The position numbers were made by a program, and so were the translations under genes. Shown here in pieces: positions 25,946 through 35,274 of a stretch of DNA of 64,000 nt (position 1 is the stretch's first letter; each line of letters starts with the position of its first letter). The stretch spans positions 62,001 to 126,000 of the forward strand of contig NZ_JAAFGS010000005.1 in NCBI RefSeq assembly GCF_011090185.1, read 5' to 3'. This DNA comes from Saccharibacillus alkalitolerans. Lineage in GTDB: Bacteria > Bacillota > Bacilli > Paenibacillales > Paenibacillaceae. Under the pieces are notes generated by a model. That model made no database searches and was not told the origin of the DNA. It was given only the letters and a program-made list of their open reading frames with translations.

Positions 25946-26926
25946 TCAGTATACGCCGTCTTCGCCGAATTTTTTCGCCAGTTTGTTGGCTCCGATCACG
26001 AGGATCAGGCCTACGACGGATTTGAATACCCCGACCGCCGTACTGAAACTGAGCTGCCCCTGCTTGATGCCTAGACGGTAGACGTACGTATCGAACACGT
26101 CGGCCACTTCGGACACGGCGCCGTTCATCATCAGGAATACCTGCTCGAAGCCGACGTCCATAATATGCCCGATGCGCAGGATGAGCAGAATAATGACGAC
26201 CGAGCGAATGCCCGGGAGCGTGATATGCCAGATCTGGCGGAAGCGCCCGGCCCCGTCGATCTTCGCCGCTTCGTTCAGCTGCGGATCGATGCTCGCCATC
26301 GCGGCGAGGAACAGCACCGTGCCCCAGCCGGCGTCTTTCCAGATCGACTGCACGGTCAGAAGTCCCCAGAAATAATTCGGATTGGTCAGAAAGTCGATCT
26401 TGTTCAACCCGGCGGCTGCCAGCAGTTGGTTAATGATCCCTTCGCCCGTCGACAGCAGCAGGAACGTGATGCCGACGATGATGACCCATGACAGGAAGTG
26501 AGGCAGATAGACGATCGATTGGATGGTCTTCTTGAACTTGGTGCCGCGCAGCTCGTTCATCATGACCGAGAGCAGAATGGGCAGCGGGAAAAAGAAAATC
26601 AGCGACAGCATATTGATCGCCATCGTGTTGCGGAACAGGATCAGGAAGTCGGGGTTCGAAAAGAATCGTATGTAATGCTCCAAGCCCACCCACTGACTGG
26701 CCCACATCCCCTGATAGGGCGAATAATTTTGGAACGAGATCAGGATGCCCCACATCGGCACGTACTTGAACAATAGGAAAAAGACGATGCCCGGCAGCGC
26801 CAACAGATACAAATAGCGGTCCCGCTTGATTCCGTTCCACACGCTGCGTCTGCGCTGCGCGGCCGGATTCTTTTTGTATGCGGTTTCAAGTGTGCTTCCG
26901 CGGGCCGTTCCGCTTCGGGATGCCAT
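25946..26926 (-). CDS. Sugar ABC transporter permease, LplB type
   Basis: 326 residues from ATG 26926, which has GGAGG about 10 bp upstream; the 43 residues readable further upstream are not coding-like. About six hydrophobic segments are present, with the EAA loop at QLNEAAKIDGAGRFRQIWHITLPG. The N-terminal motif RDRYLYLLALPGIVFFLLFKYVP and the C-terminal LAKKFGEDGVY end are typical of LplB partners. First gene of the operon lplB-lplC-lplA, which is transcribed leftward from the promoter at 26978-27006. Confidence 0.92.
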   Translation of the reverse strand: MASRSGTARGSTLETAYKKNPAAQRRRSVWNGIKRDRYLYLLALPGIVFFLLFKYVPMWGILISFQNYSPYQGMWASQWVGLEHYIRFFSNPDFLILFRNTMAINMLSLIFFFPLPILLSVMMNELRGTKFKKTIQSIVYLPHFLSWVIIVGITFLLLSTGEGIINQLLAAAGLNKIDFLTNPNYFWGLLTVQSIWKDAGWGTVLFLAAMASIDPQLNEAAKIDGAGRFRQIWHITLPGIRSVVIILLILRIGHIMDVGFEQVFLMMNGAVSEVADVFDTYVYRLGIKQGQLSFSTAVGVFKSVVGLILVIGANKLAKKFGEDGVY

Positions 26927-26977
26927 ACTTCCCCCACCTCCGTCGTCTGGTTTTCCGCCCTGCGAGCGGTTAAGGAC

Positions 26978-27006
26978 AGCATACGGATAATGGGAATTTC
27001 CGGCAA
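26978..27006 (-). promoter_or_regulatory. Promoter of the sugar importer operon
   Basis: On the minus strand, TTGCCG (27001-27006) and TATGCT (26978-26983) are 17 bp apart, 52 bp before the LplB start. Confidence 0.5.
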
Positions 27007-27081
27007 TCGACGCTTTTTGCGGAAAGGGGCGGGCGTGGGACAGAAGGCGAAACATAGGGTGCCGATTATGGTTTCAATACG

Positions 27082-27124
27082 AAAAAAGCCCGGAAATCCG
27101 CACCGAGTTTCGCGAATTTCCGGG
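27082..27124 (-). terminator. Intrinsic terminator of the gene at 27184
   Basis: CCCGGAAAT and ATTTCCGGG form the stem. The minus strand continues into a six-T run. Confidence 0.75.
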
Positions 27125-27183
27125 TATTGACTTTTTTTGCATCCGTTCGAAAACGTTATAACCGCGCGGGTTTTCCGCTTTTT

Positions 27184-28197
27184 TTACCGTTCGATCTTCT
27201 TCAGAGAAAACAGGTACAGTTCCGTTCCGTTCAGCATCAGCAGCTTGTCTCCGCGAGCATCGCGCAGCCCCGGCGGCAGAGGAAGGCCGGCTTGATCCGC
27301 GAACATAAGATCATATTCCGGCTCAAGCCCGCCTCCGCCGCTTCGCCGCAGCAGCTTATACGATTCGTGCTCGCCGTATCCGCCGTCCAGCAGAAAGAGT
27401 TCGCCGTCCGTCGCGAGGAGCGACGAGCCGGCCACTCCGGGATCGAAAAACGAAACTTCGGGGCGGTCGGCCGGGCCGGCGAGCCGGCACAGCTTAAAGT
27501 CCGTGTAGTAGTAGAACCAGACTTCTTCGTCCGAGACGGCGTTGAGCGCGTAACAGTCGGCGATATCCGCTTCGCTGTTGGTAAACACGCAAATCCCGTT
27601 CCCGTCCCAGGCAATCAGCCCGCTTTCGCCGATGGGACGTTTCCAACCGTAATTGCCGAATACCCCTTCGTCGAAAAAGCCGGTCCAGATCAAGCCGCCC
27701 GCCGTCGTCTGCACGTGCCCGATGCCGTCGCCGATGACGAAACGCCGTTTCGCCCGGCCTTCTCTGTCGAACACGGCGGCATTCAGATCGTACCGGTCGC
27801 GCGCGGCATAACGGCTGCGCGCGCCGACCAGCAGCAGCTCGCCGCCGAGCGGCTGCAGAAAGTGATAATTGAACGACTCGCCTTCGATCATGATTTCTTC
27901 GACGTCGGCCGCTTCGGACTCCCTGCCGGCCTGCGATTTCGCATCGTCATCCGGCAGGTCGACGATCAACGCTTTATAAATCGGCCGCCGTTCCAGCTCT
28001 GTCCGCACGAACATGCCCTGCTCGCGCTCCGGCTCGGCGTCGACCAGCAGGATATAAACCCGTCCGTCGTAACCGAAAGCGGCCGACACCGTCTGCCATC
28101 CCCGCATAAACGCCGCCAGGTCCGCTGCGGGGACAAGTTCGATCCGGCGAGCGGCCGAACCGTTTCCTTCTTTTTGAAAGGTCCGCTTCTTGTTCAT
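27184..28197 (-). CDS. Conserved protein of unknown function, probable beta-propeller
   Basis: 337 residues from ATG 28197 with GGAGG 7 bp upstream. There is no signal peptide or membrane segment. The sequence is a run of short strands with recurrent G-x-x-x-W/Y turns (FGYDGRVYILLVD, GGLIWTGFFDEGVFGNYGW, GLIAWDGNGICVF, DEEVWFYYYTDFKLCRL, GELFLLDGGYGEHESYKLL), which suggests a beta-propeller. I recall similar uncharacterised proteins with the FDEGVFGNYGW block in Paenibacillus and some actinobacteria, but know no function. It is flanked by its own terminator and lies downstream of the esterase pair; a shared role is not evident. Confidence 0.75.
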   Translation of the reverse strand: MNKKRTFQKEGNGSAARRIELVPAADLAAFMRGWQTVSAAFGYDGRVYILLVDAEPEREQGMFVRTELERRPIYKALIVDLPDDDAKSQAGRESEAADVEEIMIEGESFNYHFLQPLGGELLLVGARSRYAARDRYDLNAAVFDREGRAKRRFVIGDGIGHVQTTAGGLIWTGFFDEGVFGNYGWKRPIGESGLIAWDGNGICVFTNSEADIADCYALNAVSDEEVWFYYYTDFKLCRLAGPADRPEVSFFDPGVAGSSLLATDGELFLLDGGYGEHESYKLLRRSGGGGLEPEYDLMFADQAGLPLPPGLRDARGDKLLMLNGTELYLFSLKKIER

Positions 28198-28311
28198 TTC
28201 CGTTCCTCCGTTCGCGCATAAGCTCTCTCTATTGTGTACCCGCAAACGGAAGGAAAACAGGGCCGAAGTATGGCAACGCGCGAATTATCCTGCCGTTTCC
28301 CGCCGGCCCGC

Positions 28312-29835
28312 CTATTTGCCGAGACGAATCGGCGGAGCGACGGCGTCGGCGAAGATCAGGCCGTCGTACTGCTCGCGCGGCACGAAGCGCATGTTCATCG
28401 GCCAAATTCTGGCCGACGTCATGCCGTCTTCGCCCGCGTACACCGGCTCGTCGACCCAGGCCGCCAACGGCGATTCCGGTCTCGGCGCGTTCAGATCGAG
28501 GAAGAAGCGGCCGTACCCGCTCATGCTCAGCAGATGCTCCAGGCTGCCAGGAGGCATCGGTCCGAATTCGAACGGCTTGTCCGTGCCGATCGAAAGTCCC
28601 GTCCCCCGGTTCGCGTAAAAGCCGATCACATACAGGCTGTCGCCCAATTTTTCGTGCAGCCGCTCGCCCATGCCTTTGAATCCCGATATCCATTCGCCGC
28701 CTTCCAGCAGCGACATGGCCGAGCCTTTTTTGGCCAGATGATCGTTATGCGCCCAGAGAATGGTCTTCTTGCCCGGGTAGGCTTCGTCCATCAGCCACTG
28801 CGCGTTTTCGGCCATCAGCCGATCGCGGTACTCGTAGCTTTCTTTTACGTCCATCCGCATCATGCGCATGAAAGCGATCCGGTCGCTCAGCGTCCGCAGC
28901 GCGATGTCGTACAGCTCCGGCTGTCCCGGCACGGACGCCCGGACGGCGGCTTCGTGACGCTTCAGCAGCGCCGCGGCTTTGTTGTACTGCGGAGCGTACT
29001 TGTTCTCGACGGCCGCCAGCGCGGCCTTCGTCTTGGCGTCCGGAGCGCTTTCGCCGTCGCCCGCGGCCGCGTACAGGTCGGTCATCGCCTGCAGATCGTT
29101 CTGCACGAACGATTCGGCCGCTTTCGGATCGGCCGCTTTCAGCAGCTGAGCCGTCAGTTGGGACGAATATATCGACGAGAACTGCATGTCGTAGCCGGCC
29201 AGAATCAGCGGATGATCCGTTTTCGCCTGTTCGCGGATATAATCGAACAACTCCAGCGTCTCTTCCGAATGCCAGATCGGAAAAATCGATCCCTGCATCA
29301 TCTGCTTAGCATCGAGCCCGTCCCGGAACGTCCAGGCCGCCGCCGCTTCGCCCATCCCGCTCTCGAACGCGATGACGTCGTAACCCAGCTCCTCGTGCAA
29401 ATATTTGATCAGCTCGACCTTGATCCGGCTGTAATCGCCGATCTGGTGGAAATTTTCGCCCAGCGCGACCGCGTGCTTGTCGCCGAGGATCGGCTTCAGG
29501 GACTCGAATTCGCCCCGTGAGGGCGTCTTCGTCTTCCCGTCCGATTCCAGCGGATGCGAATGGTCCCGCAGCCATTCCGCCTGCCGAAGCTCAGCCTCGG
29601 CCCGGCTCTTCTGCGTGCCGTCCGCCTGCTTCAGCGCGTTCGCCGCCGCGGCCGCGTCGATCCCGTTCGCCTCCGCCGGTGCCGCGTAAGCCTGCGGGAC
29701 GGCGGCGAGCAGCAGCGCGGCGGCGAGCGGCCAGGCTGCGCGGCGAGCGAAGCCTGCGCTTTTCGGCCTTCCGTTTGCTCGGTTCGCCCGCTTATTCCCT
29801 TTCCGCTTTTGTTCGCTTCCCGTTCCGTTCTTCAT
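28312..29835 (-). CDS. Secreted erythromycin-esterase family protein 1
   Basis: 507 residues. It has a long basic n-region (about 33 residues) and a hydrophobic core WPLAAALLLAAVPQAYAAPA, so it is probably exported. The Ere domain (about 100-490) shows the family catalytic positions: ALGENFHQIG (Glu/His), IAFESGMGEA (Glu) and LWAHNDHLAKKGSAMS (His). Ere enzymes hydrolyse the macrolactone of erythromycin, but most family members have unverified substrates and some act on other esters. It is a tandem paralogue of the next gene (96-bp gap), sharing long identical blocks such as REQAKTDHPLILAGYD. The C-terminus (PREQYDGLIFADAVAPP) is also shared. Confidence 0.85.
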   Translation of the reverse strand: MKNGTGSEQKRKGNKRANRANGRPKSAGFARRAAWPLAAALLLAAVPQAYAAPAEANGIDAAAAANALKQADGTQKSRAEAELRQAEWLRDHSHPLESDGKTKTPSRGEFESLKPILGDKHAVALGENFHQIGDYSRIKVELIKYLHEELGYDVIAFESGMGEAAAAWTFRDGLDAKQMMQGSIFPIWHSEETLELFDYIREQAKTDHPLILAGYDMQFSSIYSSQLTAQLLKAADPKAAESFVQNDLQAMTDLYAAAGDGESAPDAKTKAALAAVENKYAPQYNKAAALLKRHEAAVRASVPGQPELYDIALRTLSDRIAFMRMMRMDVKESYEYRDRLMAENAQWLMDEAYPGKKTILWAHNDHLAKKGSAMSLLEGGEWISGFKGMGERLHEKLGDSLYVIGFYANRGTGLSIGTDKPFEFGPMPPGSLEHLLSMSGYGRFFLDLNAPRPESPLAAWVDEPVYAGEDGMTSARIWPMNMRFVPREQYDGLIFADAVAPPIRLGK

Positions 29836-29931
29836 CCTGCATTCCTCCGTCGTCTTGAAATTCCCGTTCCGGTATCAAGCTTAGGAGAAGATTCTAAAGA
29901 AAGCATAAAGCCGGCGCGAATTCGCCGAAAG

Positions 29932-31359
29932 TTACGGCTTCAACCTCGTGGGAGGCGAGACCCGGTCGATAAAAATCAGGCCGTCGTACTGCTCTTTGGG
30001 CCTGAGCCGCATATTCGACGGTTCGATCTTCGAACGGGTCATTCCGTCTTCGCCCGCATATATCGGGTCCCACATCCAGGCGCTGCCCGGCTCCGGGCTT
30101 TCGAGCCGGCTCAGATCGAGGAAAGACTGCGCGTATCCGCCGCTCGCAAGCCGATGTTCGAGGCTGTTTGCCGGCATCGGGCCGAACGCGAACGGCTTGT
30201 CCGTCACCAATTCGGACGCGGTTCCTCGATTGGCATAGAGATCGACGATATACAGGTCGTCTCCCAGCTTCTCGTACAGCCGCTCGCCCAGGTCTTTGAA
30301 TCCGCGCACCCATTTTCCGCCCTCGAGTACCGACATTCCCGAGCCGTTTTTGACCAGATGGTCGTTGTGCGCCCACAGGATCATTTTTTTGCCGGGATAG
30401 ATCCGGGTCCGCAGCCAGTCCACATTTTCCGCCATCAGCCGGTCCCAGTATTCGTACATGTCCGTCGTGCCCAGCCGCAGCATATGTATGGAATCGATCC
30501 GGTTCTGCAGGCATCGGATCGCGATATCGTAAACTTCCTGCCGGTCGCCGAGCTTCTTCCGGATCTTTTTCTCGTTCTGCCGCAGCAGCCGGGAAGCCCG
30601 GCGGTATTCCGGCGCGTATTTCCGCTCGACCGCGGCGATGGCGGAGGCGCGCTCGGGCCGGCCCAGCTCCTCGATCCGGTCGCCGGCTGCCCGGTACAGT
30701 TCGTCGATCATTTTTTCGTCGGCCTGCGAGAACCGCTTCGCCGCCCCGGCATCGGCCGTTTCGAGCAGCTGCGCGATGAACAGCGTGGAATAGTAATGGG
30801 TAAACTGGATATCGTAGCCGGCCAGGATCAGCGGATGGTCCGTTTTCGCCTGTTCCCGCGCATACTCGAACAGCTCCAGCGTTTCTTTCGACTGCCAGAC
30901 CGGCAGCATCGAGACCCGCATGGACTCCTCCGCCGCGAGACCACCCTGCATGGCGTCGACTACGGCTCCTTCCATCATGCCGGACTCGAACGCGATCACG
31001 TCGTAGCCGAGTTGTTCGTGCAAATATTTGATCATTCGGATTTTGATTTGCGAATATTCCGCGACTTGATGGAAATTCTCGCCCAGCCCGACTACTTTTT
31101 TGTCCGCAAGAAGAGGCCGCAAAAATTCCAAATCGTCGAAGGTGTCCGCAGCCGGCAAGCTCAGTTCATGCGTATGCCGCGCCATCCAGTTCCGCTGTTC
31201 GTCCGCGGGCTTCGCTTCCTGCTTCGACGCCCCATCTGATTGCGCGGCCGTTTGCGCCAGCCCCGCGGGCATCGCGGACAGCAGCAGCGCCGCTCCGAGC
31301 GCCGCCGCGGCTATCGATTTCGCCGGCACCCTGCGCCGTTTGCCCGTTCTGTCGTTCAT
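29932..31359 (-). CDS. Secreted erythromycin-esterase family protein 2
   Basis: 475 residues from ATG 31359, with AAGGAGG 8 bp upstream. A signal peptide (KSIAAAALGAALLLSAMPAGLAQT) indicates export. The catalytic positions match paralogue 1: GLGENFHQVA, IAFESGMMEG and LWAHNDHLVKNGSGMS. The two proteins differ mainly in the N-terminal 90 residues. It is encoded upstream of paralogue 1 on the same strand, 122 bp after the end of the BceAB-type transporter genes and separated from them by a terminator. A role in detoxifying an ester antibiotic outside the membrane is plausible but not shown. Confidence 0.85.
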   Translation of the reverse strand: MNDRTGKRRRVPAKSIAAAALGAALLLSAMPAGLAQTAAQSDGASKQEAKPADEQRNWMARHTHELSLPAADTFDDLEFLRPLLADKKVVGLGENFHQVAEYSQIKIRMIKYLHEQLGYDVIAFESGMMEGAVVDAMQGGLAAEESMRVSMLPVWQSKETLELFEYAREQAKTDHPLILAGYDIQFTHYYSTLFIAQLLETADAGAAKRFSQADEKMIDELYRAAGDRIEELGRPERASAIAAVERKYAPEYRRASRLLRQNEKKIRKKLGDRQEVYDIAIRCLQNRIDSIHMLRLGTTDMYEYWDRLMAENVDWLRTRIYPGKKMILWAHNDHLVKNGSGMSVLEGGKWVRGFKDLGERLYEKLGDDLYIVDLYANRGTASELVTDKPFAFGPMPANSLEHRLASGGYAQSFLDLSRLESPEPGSAWMWDPIYAGEDGMTRSKIEPSNMRLRPKEQYDGLIFIDRVSPPTRLKP

Positions 31360-31405
31360 GTATCGTTCCTCCTTCGAAGTTTCCGCTGCCGCGGCTTTGT
31401 GGCTC

Positions 31406-31442
31406 AAAAATTCGGGCGCGCGGATGAACCCGCGCGCCCGAA
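31406..31442 (-). terminator. Intrinsic terminator of the BceAB-type genes
   Basis: TTCGGGCGCGCGG and its complement form a 13-bp GC-rich stem with a 6-base loop. TTTTT follows on the minus strand. Confidence 0.85.
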
Positions 31443-31481
31443 TAGGCAAAATTCCGTACATTCGCTTCGATCTTCGGCCGG

Positions 31482-33422
31482 TCAGACCATGACTCTCTTC
31501 AAGCGGTTGATATACCGTCCGCGCACAAGGAAGAAGTAGCAGAGCTGCGCGATCAGGAACGCCGCCGTAGTCATCAGGACGGGCACGGTAATGTCTCGAA
31601 TTTTCATCACGGCGAGAATCGGTTCCAGCACGACGAAAGTCTGGATCGCGGACACCGCGATCGGAATGAAGAACAGCAGCGCGATCTGAAGCGTGGCGGA
31701 TTTCTTCATTTCTCCTACGCTCAACCCCGTTTTCGAGAGCGATCGGTACATCTGCGCATCCCTCGACAGTTCGGCATGCAGTTTGAAATACAGGAAACTG
31801 GCCGACGAGAGGGAGAACATCAAACCTACGAAGACCCCGATAAAGCTGAGCGTGGACATAAACTGCCTATAAACCAGGTAGGTTCCGGAGCGCACGTTCA
31901 AATGTCCGGCAAGCTCCGACTTTCCCTGCGTTCTCGGGCTGAGCTTTTCAAGTTCCGCTCCGACCCGCGCTTCCTCGCTGTCGTATCTGGGTGCCGCGTC
32001 GCCCCAGGCGGGAACGGTGTAATACGCGATCGATTCCCGGAATCCGCTGTCTTGGGTCATATGATCGACGGCGTCCTGATAAACGGCATCCGGCACGATG
32101 AAGACCGTTCCGAAGCTCATGGCGTCGAAAGTGCCGCTGCCCGCGACTTCGCGTACGGTCAAGGGAGGGCTGTCCGCGCCTACGTTCAGCTTTTCTCCGG
32201 CATTCAGAAGCGGCGCCTGCCCTCTATTGTCGGAATGCAGCAGCAGCGCTTCCGGCTGCGTGCCCGGCGCAAACGCCGGCGTTTTCCAGGTCTTCGCGAC
32301 GCCTTCGTAATCGGAAGCCGGAATAAGGTACGTACGGGCGCCGGCTTGCTCTCCGCCGATTTCGACGAACGCGGTTCTGATCTCGCTGGCTTGATAATCG
32401 ATGCCTTCCCGTTCCAGCACCGCGTCGACTTTGACCCGATCCTGCGCCAGTTCTTCGTCGCTGCCCGACATCAGCGAAAGGGCGTAAGGATCGTCGGTAT
32501 ACAGCGACTTCGTCTCCCGGTCGATCGACAGCACGAACCCGGCGCTCATCGAGGCCACCGAAGTCACGACCGTGATCAGGAACAGCACTCGGGCGTTGTC
32601 TTTGATCTTGTACGCCATCTCGGAAATCCAAAGCAGATTGGTCTTTTTCCAGACGAACGAACGATTACGCTTCAGCAGCCGCATGAACAGGACGGACAGC
32701 TGCGAGTAGAAAAAGTACGTGCCCGCGATGCCTGTGCCTGCCGCTAGAAACAGCATGGGGGCGCTCAATGCCGCGAAACGCAGCGACATAAAGCCTATCG
32801 TCAGCAGGGCGATGCCGAGCAGGACGAGCCAGATCGAAGCCTTCGGTTCCGTCTTCGGCCTGGCGCTGCCCTGCAGCAGTTCCAGCACGTTGCGCTTGCG
32901 GACGAACAGCAGCGTCATCGCGGAGATGACAACGAACAGCAGCGCAAACGCCGCAGCCGTCAGCAGCATCGCCCGCAGCGGCCAGTAGAACGGCAGCTCG
33001 GGCGTTTCCGTAATGCGCGAAGCCAGCATCAGGAACAGCTTGGACAGCAGCATTCCCGATGCTATTCCGCTTACGATAGCGGCCGTTCCGATCAACAGGT
33101 TTTCCAGGAAAACCAACCGGTTAAGATGCGCAGGCTTGGCGCCCAGCATCAGCAGAAGGCCGAATTCCTTGTTCCTCGATTTGAGAAAGACGCTGATCGA
33201 GTACAGCACGAAGAAAAACGCGAACGCGAAGATGACGTATTCCGCCGCGGCCATGCCCGTCTTGGTCATCTTGTGCATATCCGACTCGACAATCCGGGGA
33301 TGATAGATGAATACCGCGAACGAGAAAAAGATCATGACCATGAACGCGCTGCTCAGAAAGTAGGCGAAATAGGCCCGCGCGTTGCGTTTGACGTTGTTAT
33401 ACGCGAATCGAGGAAAGTTCAT
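31482..33422 (-). CDS. BceB-type FtsX-like ABC transporter permease
   Basis: 646 residues from ATG 33422 (GGGAGGG 8 bp upstream). About ten hydrophobic segments flank a large extracellular domain of about 190 residues between the central helices, the arrangement that defines BceB-type antimicrobial-peptide detoxification permeases. It begins MNFPRFAYNNVKRNARAYFAYFLS, typical of the group, and ends in three helices. It partners with the ATPase encoded upstream (26-bp overlap) and probably with the intramembrane-sensing kinase, because BceB proteins both detoxify and signal. Likely ligands are cell-wall-active peptides such as bacitracin. Confidence 0.9.
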   Translation of the reverse strand: MNFPRFAYNNVKRNARAYFAYFLSSAFMVMIFFSFAVFIYHPRIVESDMHKMTKTGMAAAEYVIFAFAFFFVLYSISVFLKSRNKEFGLLLMLGAKPAHLNRLVFLENLLIGTAAIVSGIASGMLLSKLFLMLASRITETPELPFYWPLRAMLLTAAAFALLFVVISAMTLLFVRKRNVLELLQGSARPKTEPKASIWLVLLGIALLTIGFMSLRFAALSAPMLFLAAGTGIAGTYFFYSQLSVLFMRLLKRNRSFVWKKTNLLWISEMAYKIKDNARVLFLITVVTSVASMSAGFVLSIDRETKSLYTDDPYALSLMSGSDEELAQDRVKVDAVLEREGIDYQASEIRTAFVEIGGEQAGARTYLIPASDYEGVAKTWKTPAFAPGTQPEALLLHSDNRGQAPLLNAGEKLNVGADSPPLTVREVAGSGTFDAMSFGTVFIVPDAVYQDAVDHMTQDSGFRESIAYYTVPAWGDAAPRYDSEEARVGAELEKLSPRTQGKSELAGHLNVRSGTYLVYRQFMSTLSFIGVFVGLMFSLSSASFLYFKLHAELSRDAQMYRSLSKTGLSVGEMKKSATLQIALLFFIPIAVSAIQTFVVLEPILAVMKIRDITVPVLMTTAAFLIAQLCYFFLVRGRYINRLKRVMV

Positions 33423-34167
33423 GCGCGTTCCCTCCCCAGAAAGATAAGGTATCGATGATCTTTTGGAAAAAGGCCTGCCGGCTCTCCCCGCGATGGATCT
33501 CGGCGGCCAGTTTGCCATCCTTGATAAACACGATGCGGTGACAGTAGCTGGCCGCCTGCGGATCGTGCGTGACCAGCATGATCGTCGTTCGCTCGTACTC
33601 GTTCAGACTTTCCAGCGATTCCATGACGATCCGCGACGAGTTGGAATCCAGCGCGCCGGTCGGTTCGTCCGCGAGCAGGATCGACGGATTCGTAATGACC
33701 GCGCGGGCGATCGCCGTCCGCTGCCGCTGGCCGCCCGAAATTTCGTACGTCCGGCTTTTCAGAATTTGCGTAATGCCGAGACGGTCCGCGATGCGGTGCA
33801 GCCTCTCGTCCATTTCTTTCAGCTTTACGCCGTCCAGCGTCAGCGGCAGCACGATATTTTCCGCCACCGTCAGCGTGTCCAGCAGGTTAAAGTCTTGAAA
33901 CACGAACCCCAGCTCCCGGCGTCGGAACTTGGCCAGGTCGTTTTTGCTCATCGTATACGGGTCCTGTCCGCCGATTTTCACCGTACCCGAGCTTGGCGTA
34001 TCGATTGTGGACACCATGTTGAGCAGCGTCGTTTTCCCGCTCCCGGACGGGCCCATGATGCCGACGAATTCCCCCTGCGCGATCGTTAAATGAATATCGG
34101 TCAGCGCCTGGGTGGACACTTTCCCCGGATAGACTTTGTTCAGGTTGCGGGCTTCCAAAATGTTCAT
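33397..34167 (-). CDS. BceA-type ABC transporter ATPase
   Basis: 256 residues. The Walker A motif is MGPSGSGKTTLLN (residues about 36-48), the Q-loop FQDFNLLDTLTVAENI, the signature SGGQRQRTAIARA, and Walker B LLADEPTGALDS followed by the H-loop LVTHDP. It powers the FtsX-like permease whose start codon lies inside its 3' end. The C-terminal 30 residues (AFFQKIIDTLSFWGGNAHELSS) are typical of BceA-like subunits. Confidence 0.94.
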   Translation of the reverse strand: MNILEARNLNKVYPGKVSTQALTDIHLTIAQGEFVGIMGPSGSGKTTLLNMVSTIDTPSSGTVKIGGQDPYTMSKNDLAKFRRRELGFVFQDFNLLDTLTVAENIVLPLTLDGVKLKEMDERLHRIADRLGITQILKSRTYEISGGQRQRTAIARAVITNPSILLADEPTGALDSNSSRIVMESLESLNEYERTTIMLVTHDPQAASYCHRIVFIKDGKLAAEIHRGESRQAFFQKIIDTLSFWGGNAHELSSIRV

Positions 34168-34213
34168 TGTGTTCTCTCCTCTCCCTCTTCGTTTTCCAGT
34201 CTAAGACAAACGC

Positions 34214-34249
34214 AAAAAGGCGGCTATGGATTCTCCTTAACGCCGCCTT
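34214..34249 (-). terminator. Terminator overlapping the kinase stop codon
   Basis: AAGGCGGC and GCCGCCTT form the stem, with TTTTT after it on the minus strand. One arm lies within the last codons of the histidine kinase gene. It separates the regulator-kinase pair from the transporter pair, which would then need its own inducible promoter at 34168-34213. Confidence 0.65.
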
Positions 34250-35274
34250 ACATTTGAATTAAGATTGTGTTCGGTCCCGGCATTCCGGGGGACTTCCCGG
34301 AATACGAGACGGATCGTCGTGCCGACTCCGGGCTCGGATTCCAGCTCGACGTCATGATCGAGGTGCCGGCAGATCTCGCTTACCAGATAGAGCCCCATGC
34401 CGGTCGACTCCTTATACTGTCTGCCCCGCTGTCCCGTAAAATACGGATTGAACACCCGATTCCTGTCTTCCCGGGCGATACCGATGCCTTCGTCGCGAAT
34501 ATCGAGCGCCCAATAAGGACCCCGACGGTAAGCGCGGATGAACACCCGCTTCCCCGGCCCTTCCGTATAATGCACGGCATTGGTCAGAATCTGTCCCAGA
34601 ATGAACCGCAACCATTTGGCATCCGTATAGACTTCCGCGTCCTCGGCGATTTCGATCACCGGCGAGATCCGCCGCTTGATGAACAGCCGGCGCTGTTCCG
34701 CCAGCGCTTCGCGTACCGGCAGCGCCAGCGGCAGGCGTTCGACGGAGAAATCCTGTTCGAACCGCTCCAATCTCGACGTATAGATGACCATCTCCAATCC
34801 CTGCCGAAGCCGGTCCAGCTCTTCGGCGATGCTGTCCGCCAAGTCCTCGTCTTCGATGTCGCGCGCGGACAGCTGCAGAACGGACAGCGGAGTCTTCATC
34901 TGATGTACCCAACGCCCGATGAACGTGATGTGGCGATCCATCGCGCTGCGGTGCACCGCAAGCTCTTCCTCGTATTCGCGATCGTACAGGCGGATAAGCC
35001 CCGAGACCGCTTCGGCGAGCGGGGCGTCGCCCAGCGCCTCCAACCGTTCGCTGCGCGGCACGGACGGATGTTCCAAACGCCGGTACATCCGCCGCAAAGA
35101 CACGTACCGGTACGCCAGATAGCCGGCCAGCACGGCCGCGCTCAGCAGCATGCCGTACAGCACGACGGAAGGAGGACGCGCTTCGCCGCTGAGCCAATAC
35201 AGCAGCGGAATGAGCAGCGCCTGCAGGAAGAAGAACAGGATCAGCGGCAGCTGATCCCGCCAGAACAGCTTCAC
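34237..35274 (-). CDS. BceS-type intramembrane-sensing histidine kinase
   Basis: 345 residues. Two TM helices (about 8-27 and 38-58) are joined by a very short loop, so there is no extracellular sensor. The H-box is GRWVHQMKTPLSVLQL (His about 124); the N-box is GQILTNAVHYTEG, and the G-boxes are DIRDEGIGIA and STGMGLYL. Such kinases are switched on by their BceAB-like transporter rather than directly by the peptide. The start overlaps the regulator stop by 4 bp (ATGA). Confidence 0.93.
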   Translation of the reverse strand: MKLFWRDQLPLILFFFLQALLIPLLYWLSGEARPPSVVLYGMLLSAAVLAGYLAYRYVSLRRMYRRLEHPSVPRSERLEALGDAPLAEAVSGLIRLYDREYEEELAVHRSAMDRHITFIGRWVHQMKTPLSVLQLSARDIEDEDLADSIAEELDRLRQGLEMVIYTSRLERFEQDFSVERLPLALPVREALAEQRRLFIKRRISPVIEIAEDAEVYTDAKWLRFILGQILTNAVHYTEGPGKRVFIRAYRRGPYWALDIRDEGIGIAREDRNRVFNPYFTGQRGRQYKESTGMGLYLVSEICRHLDHDVELESEPGVGTTIRLVFREVPRNAGTEHNLNSNVRRR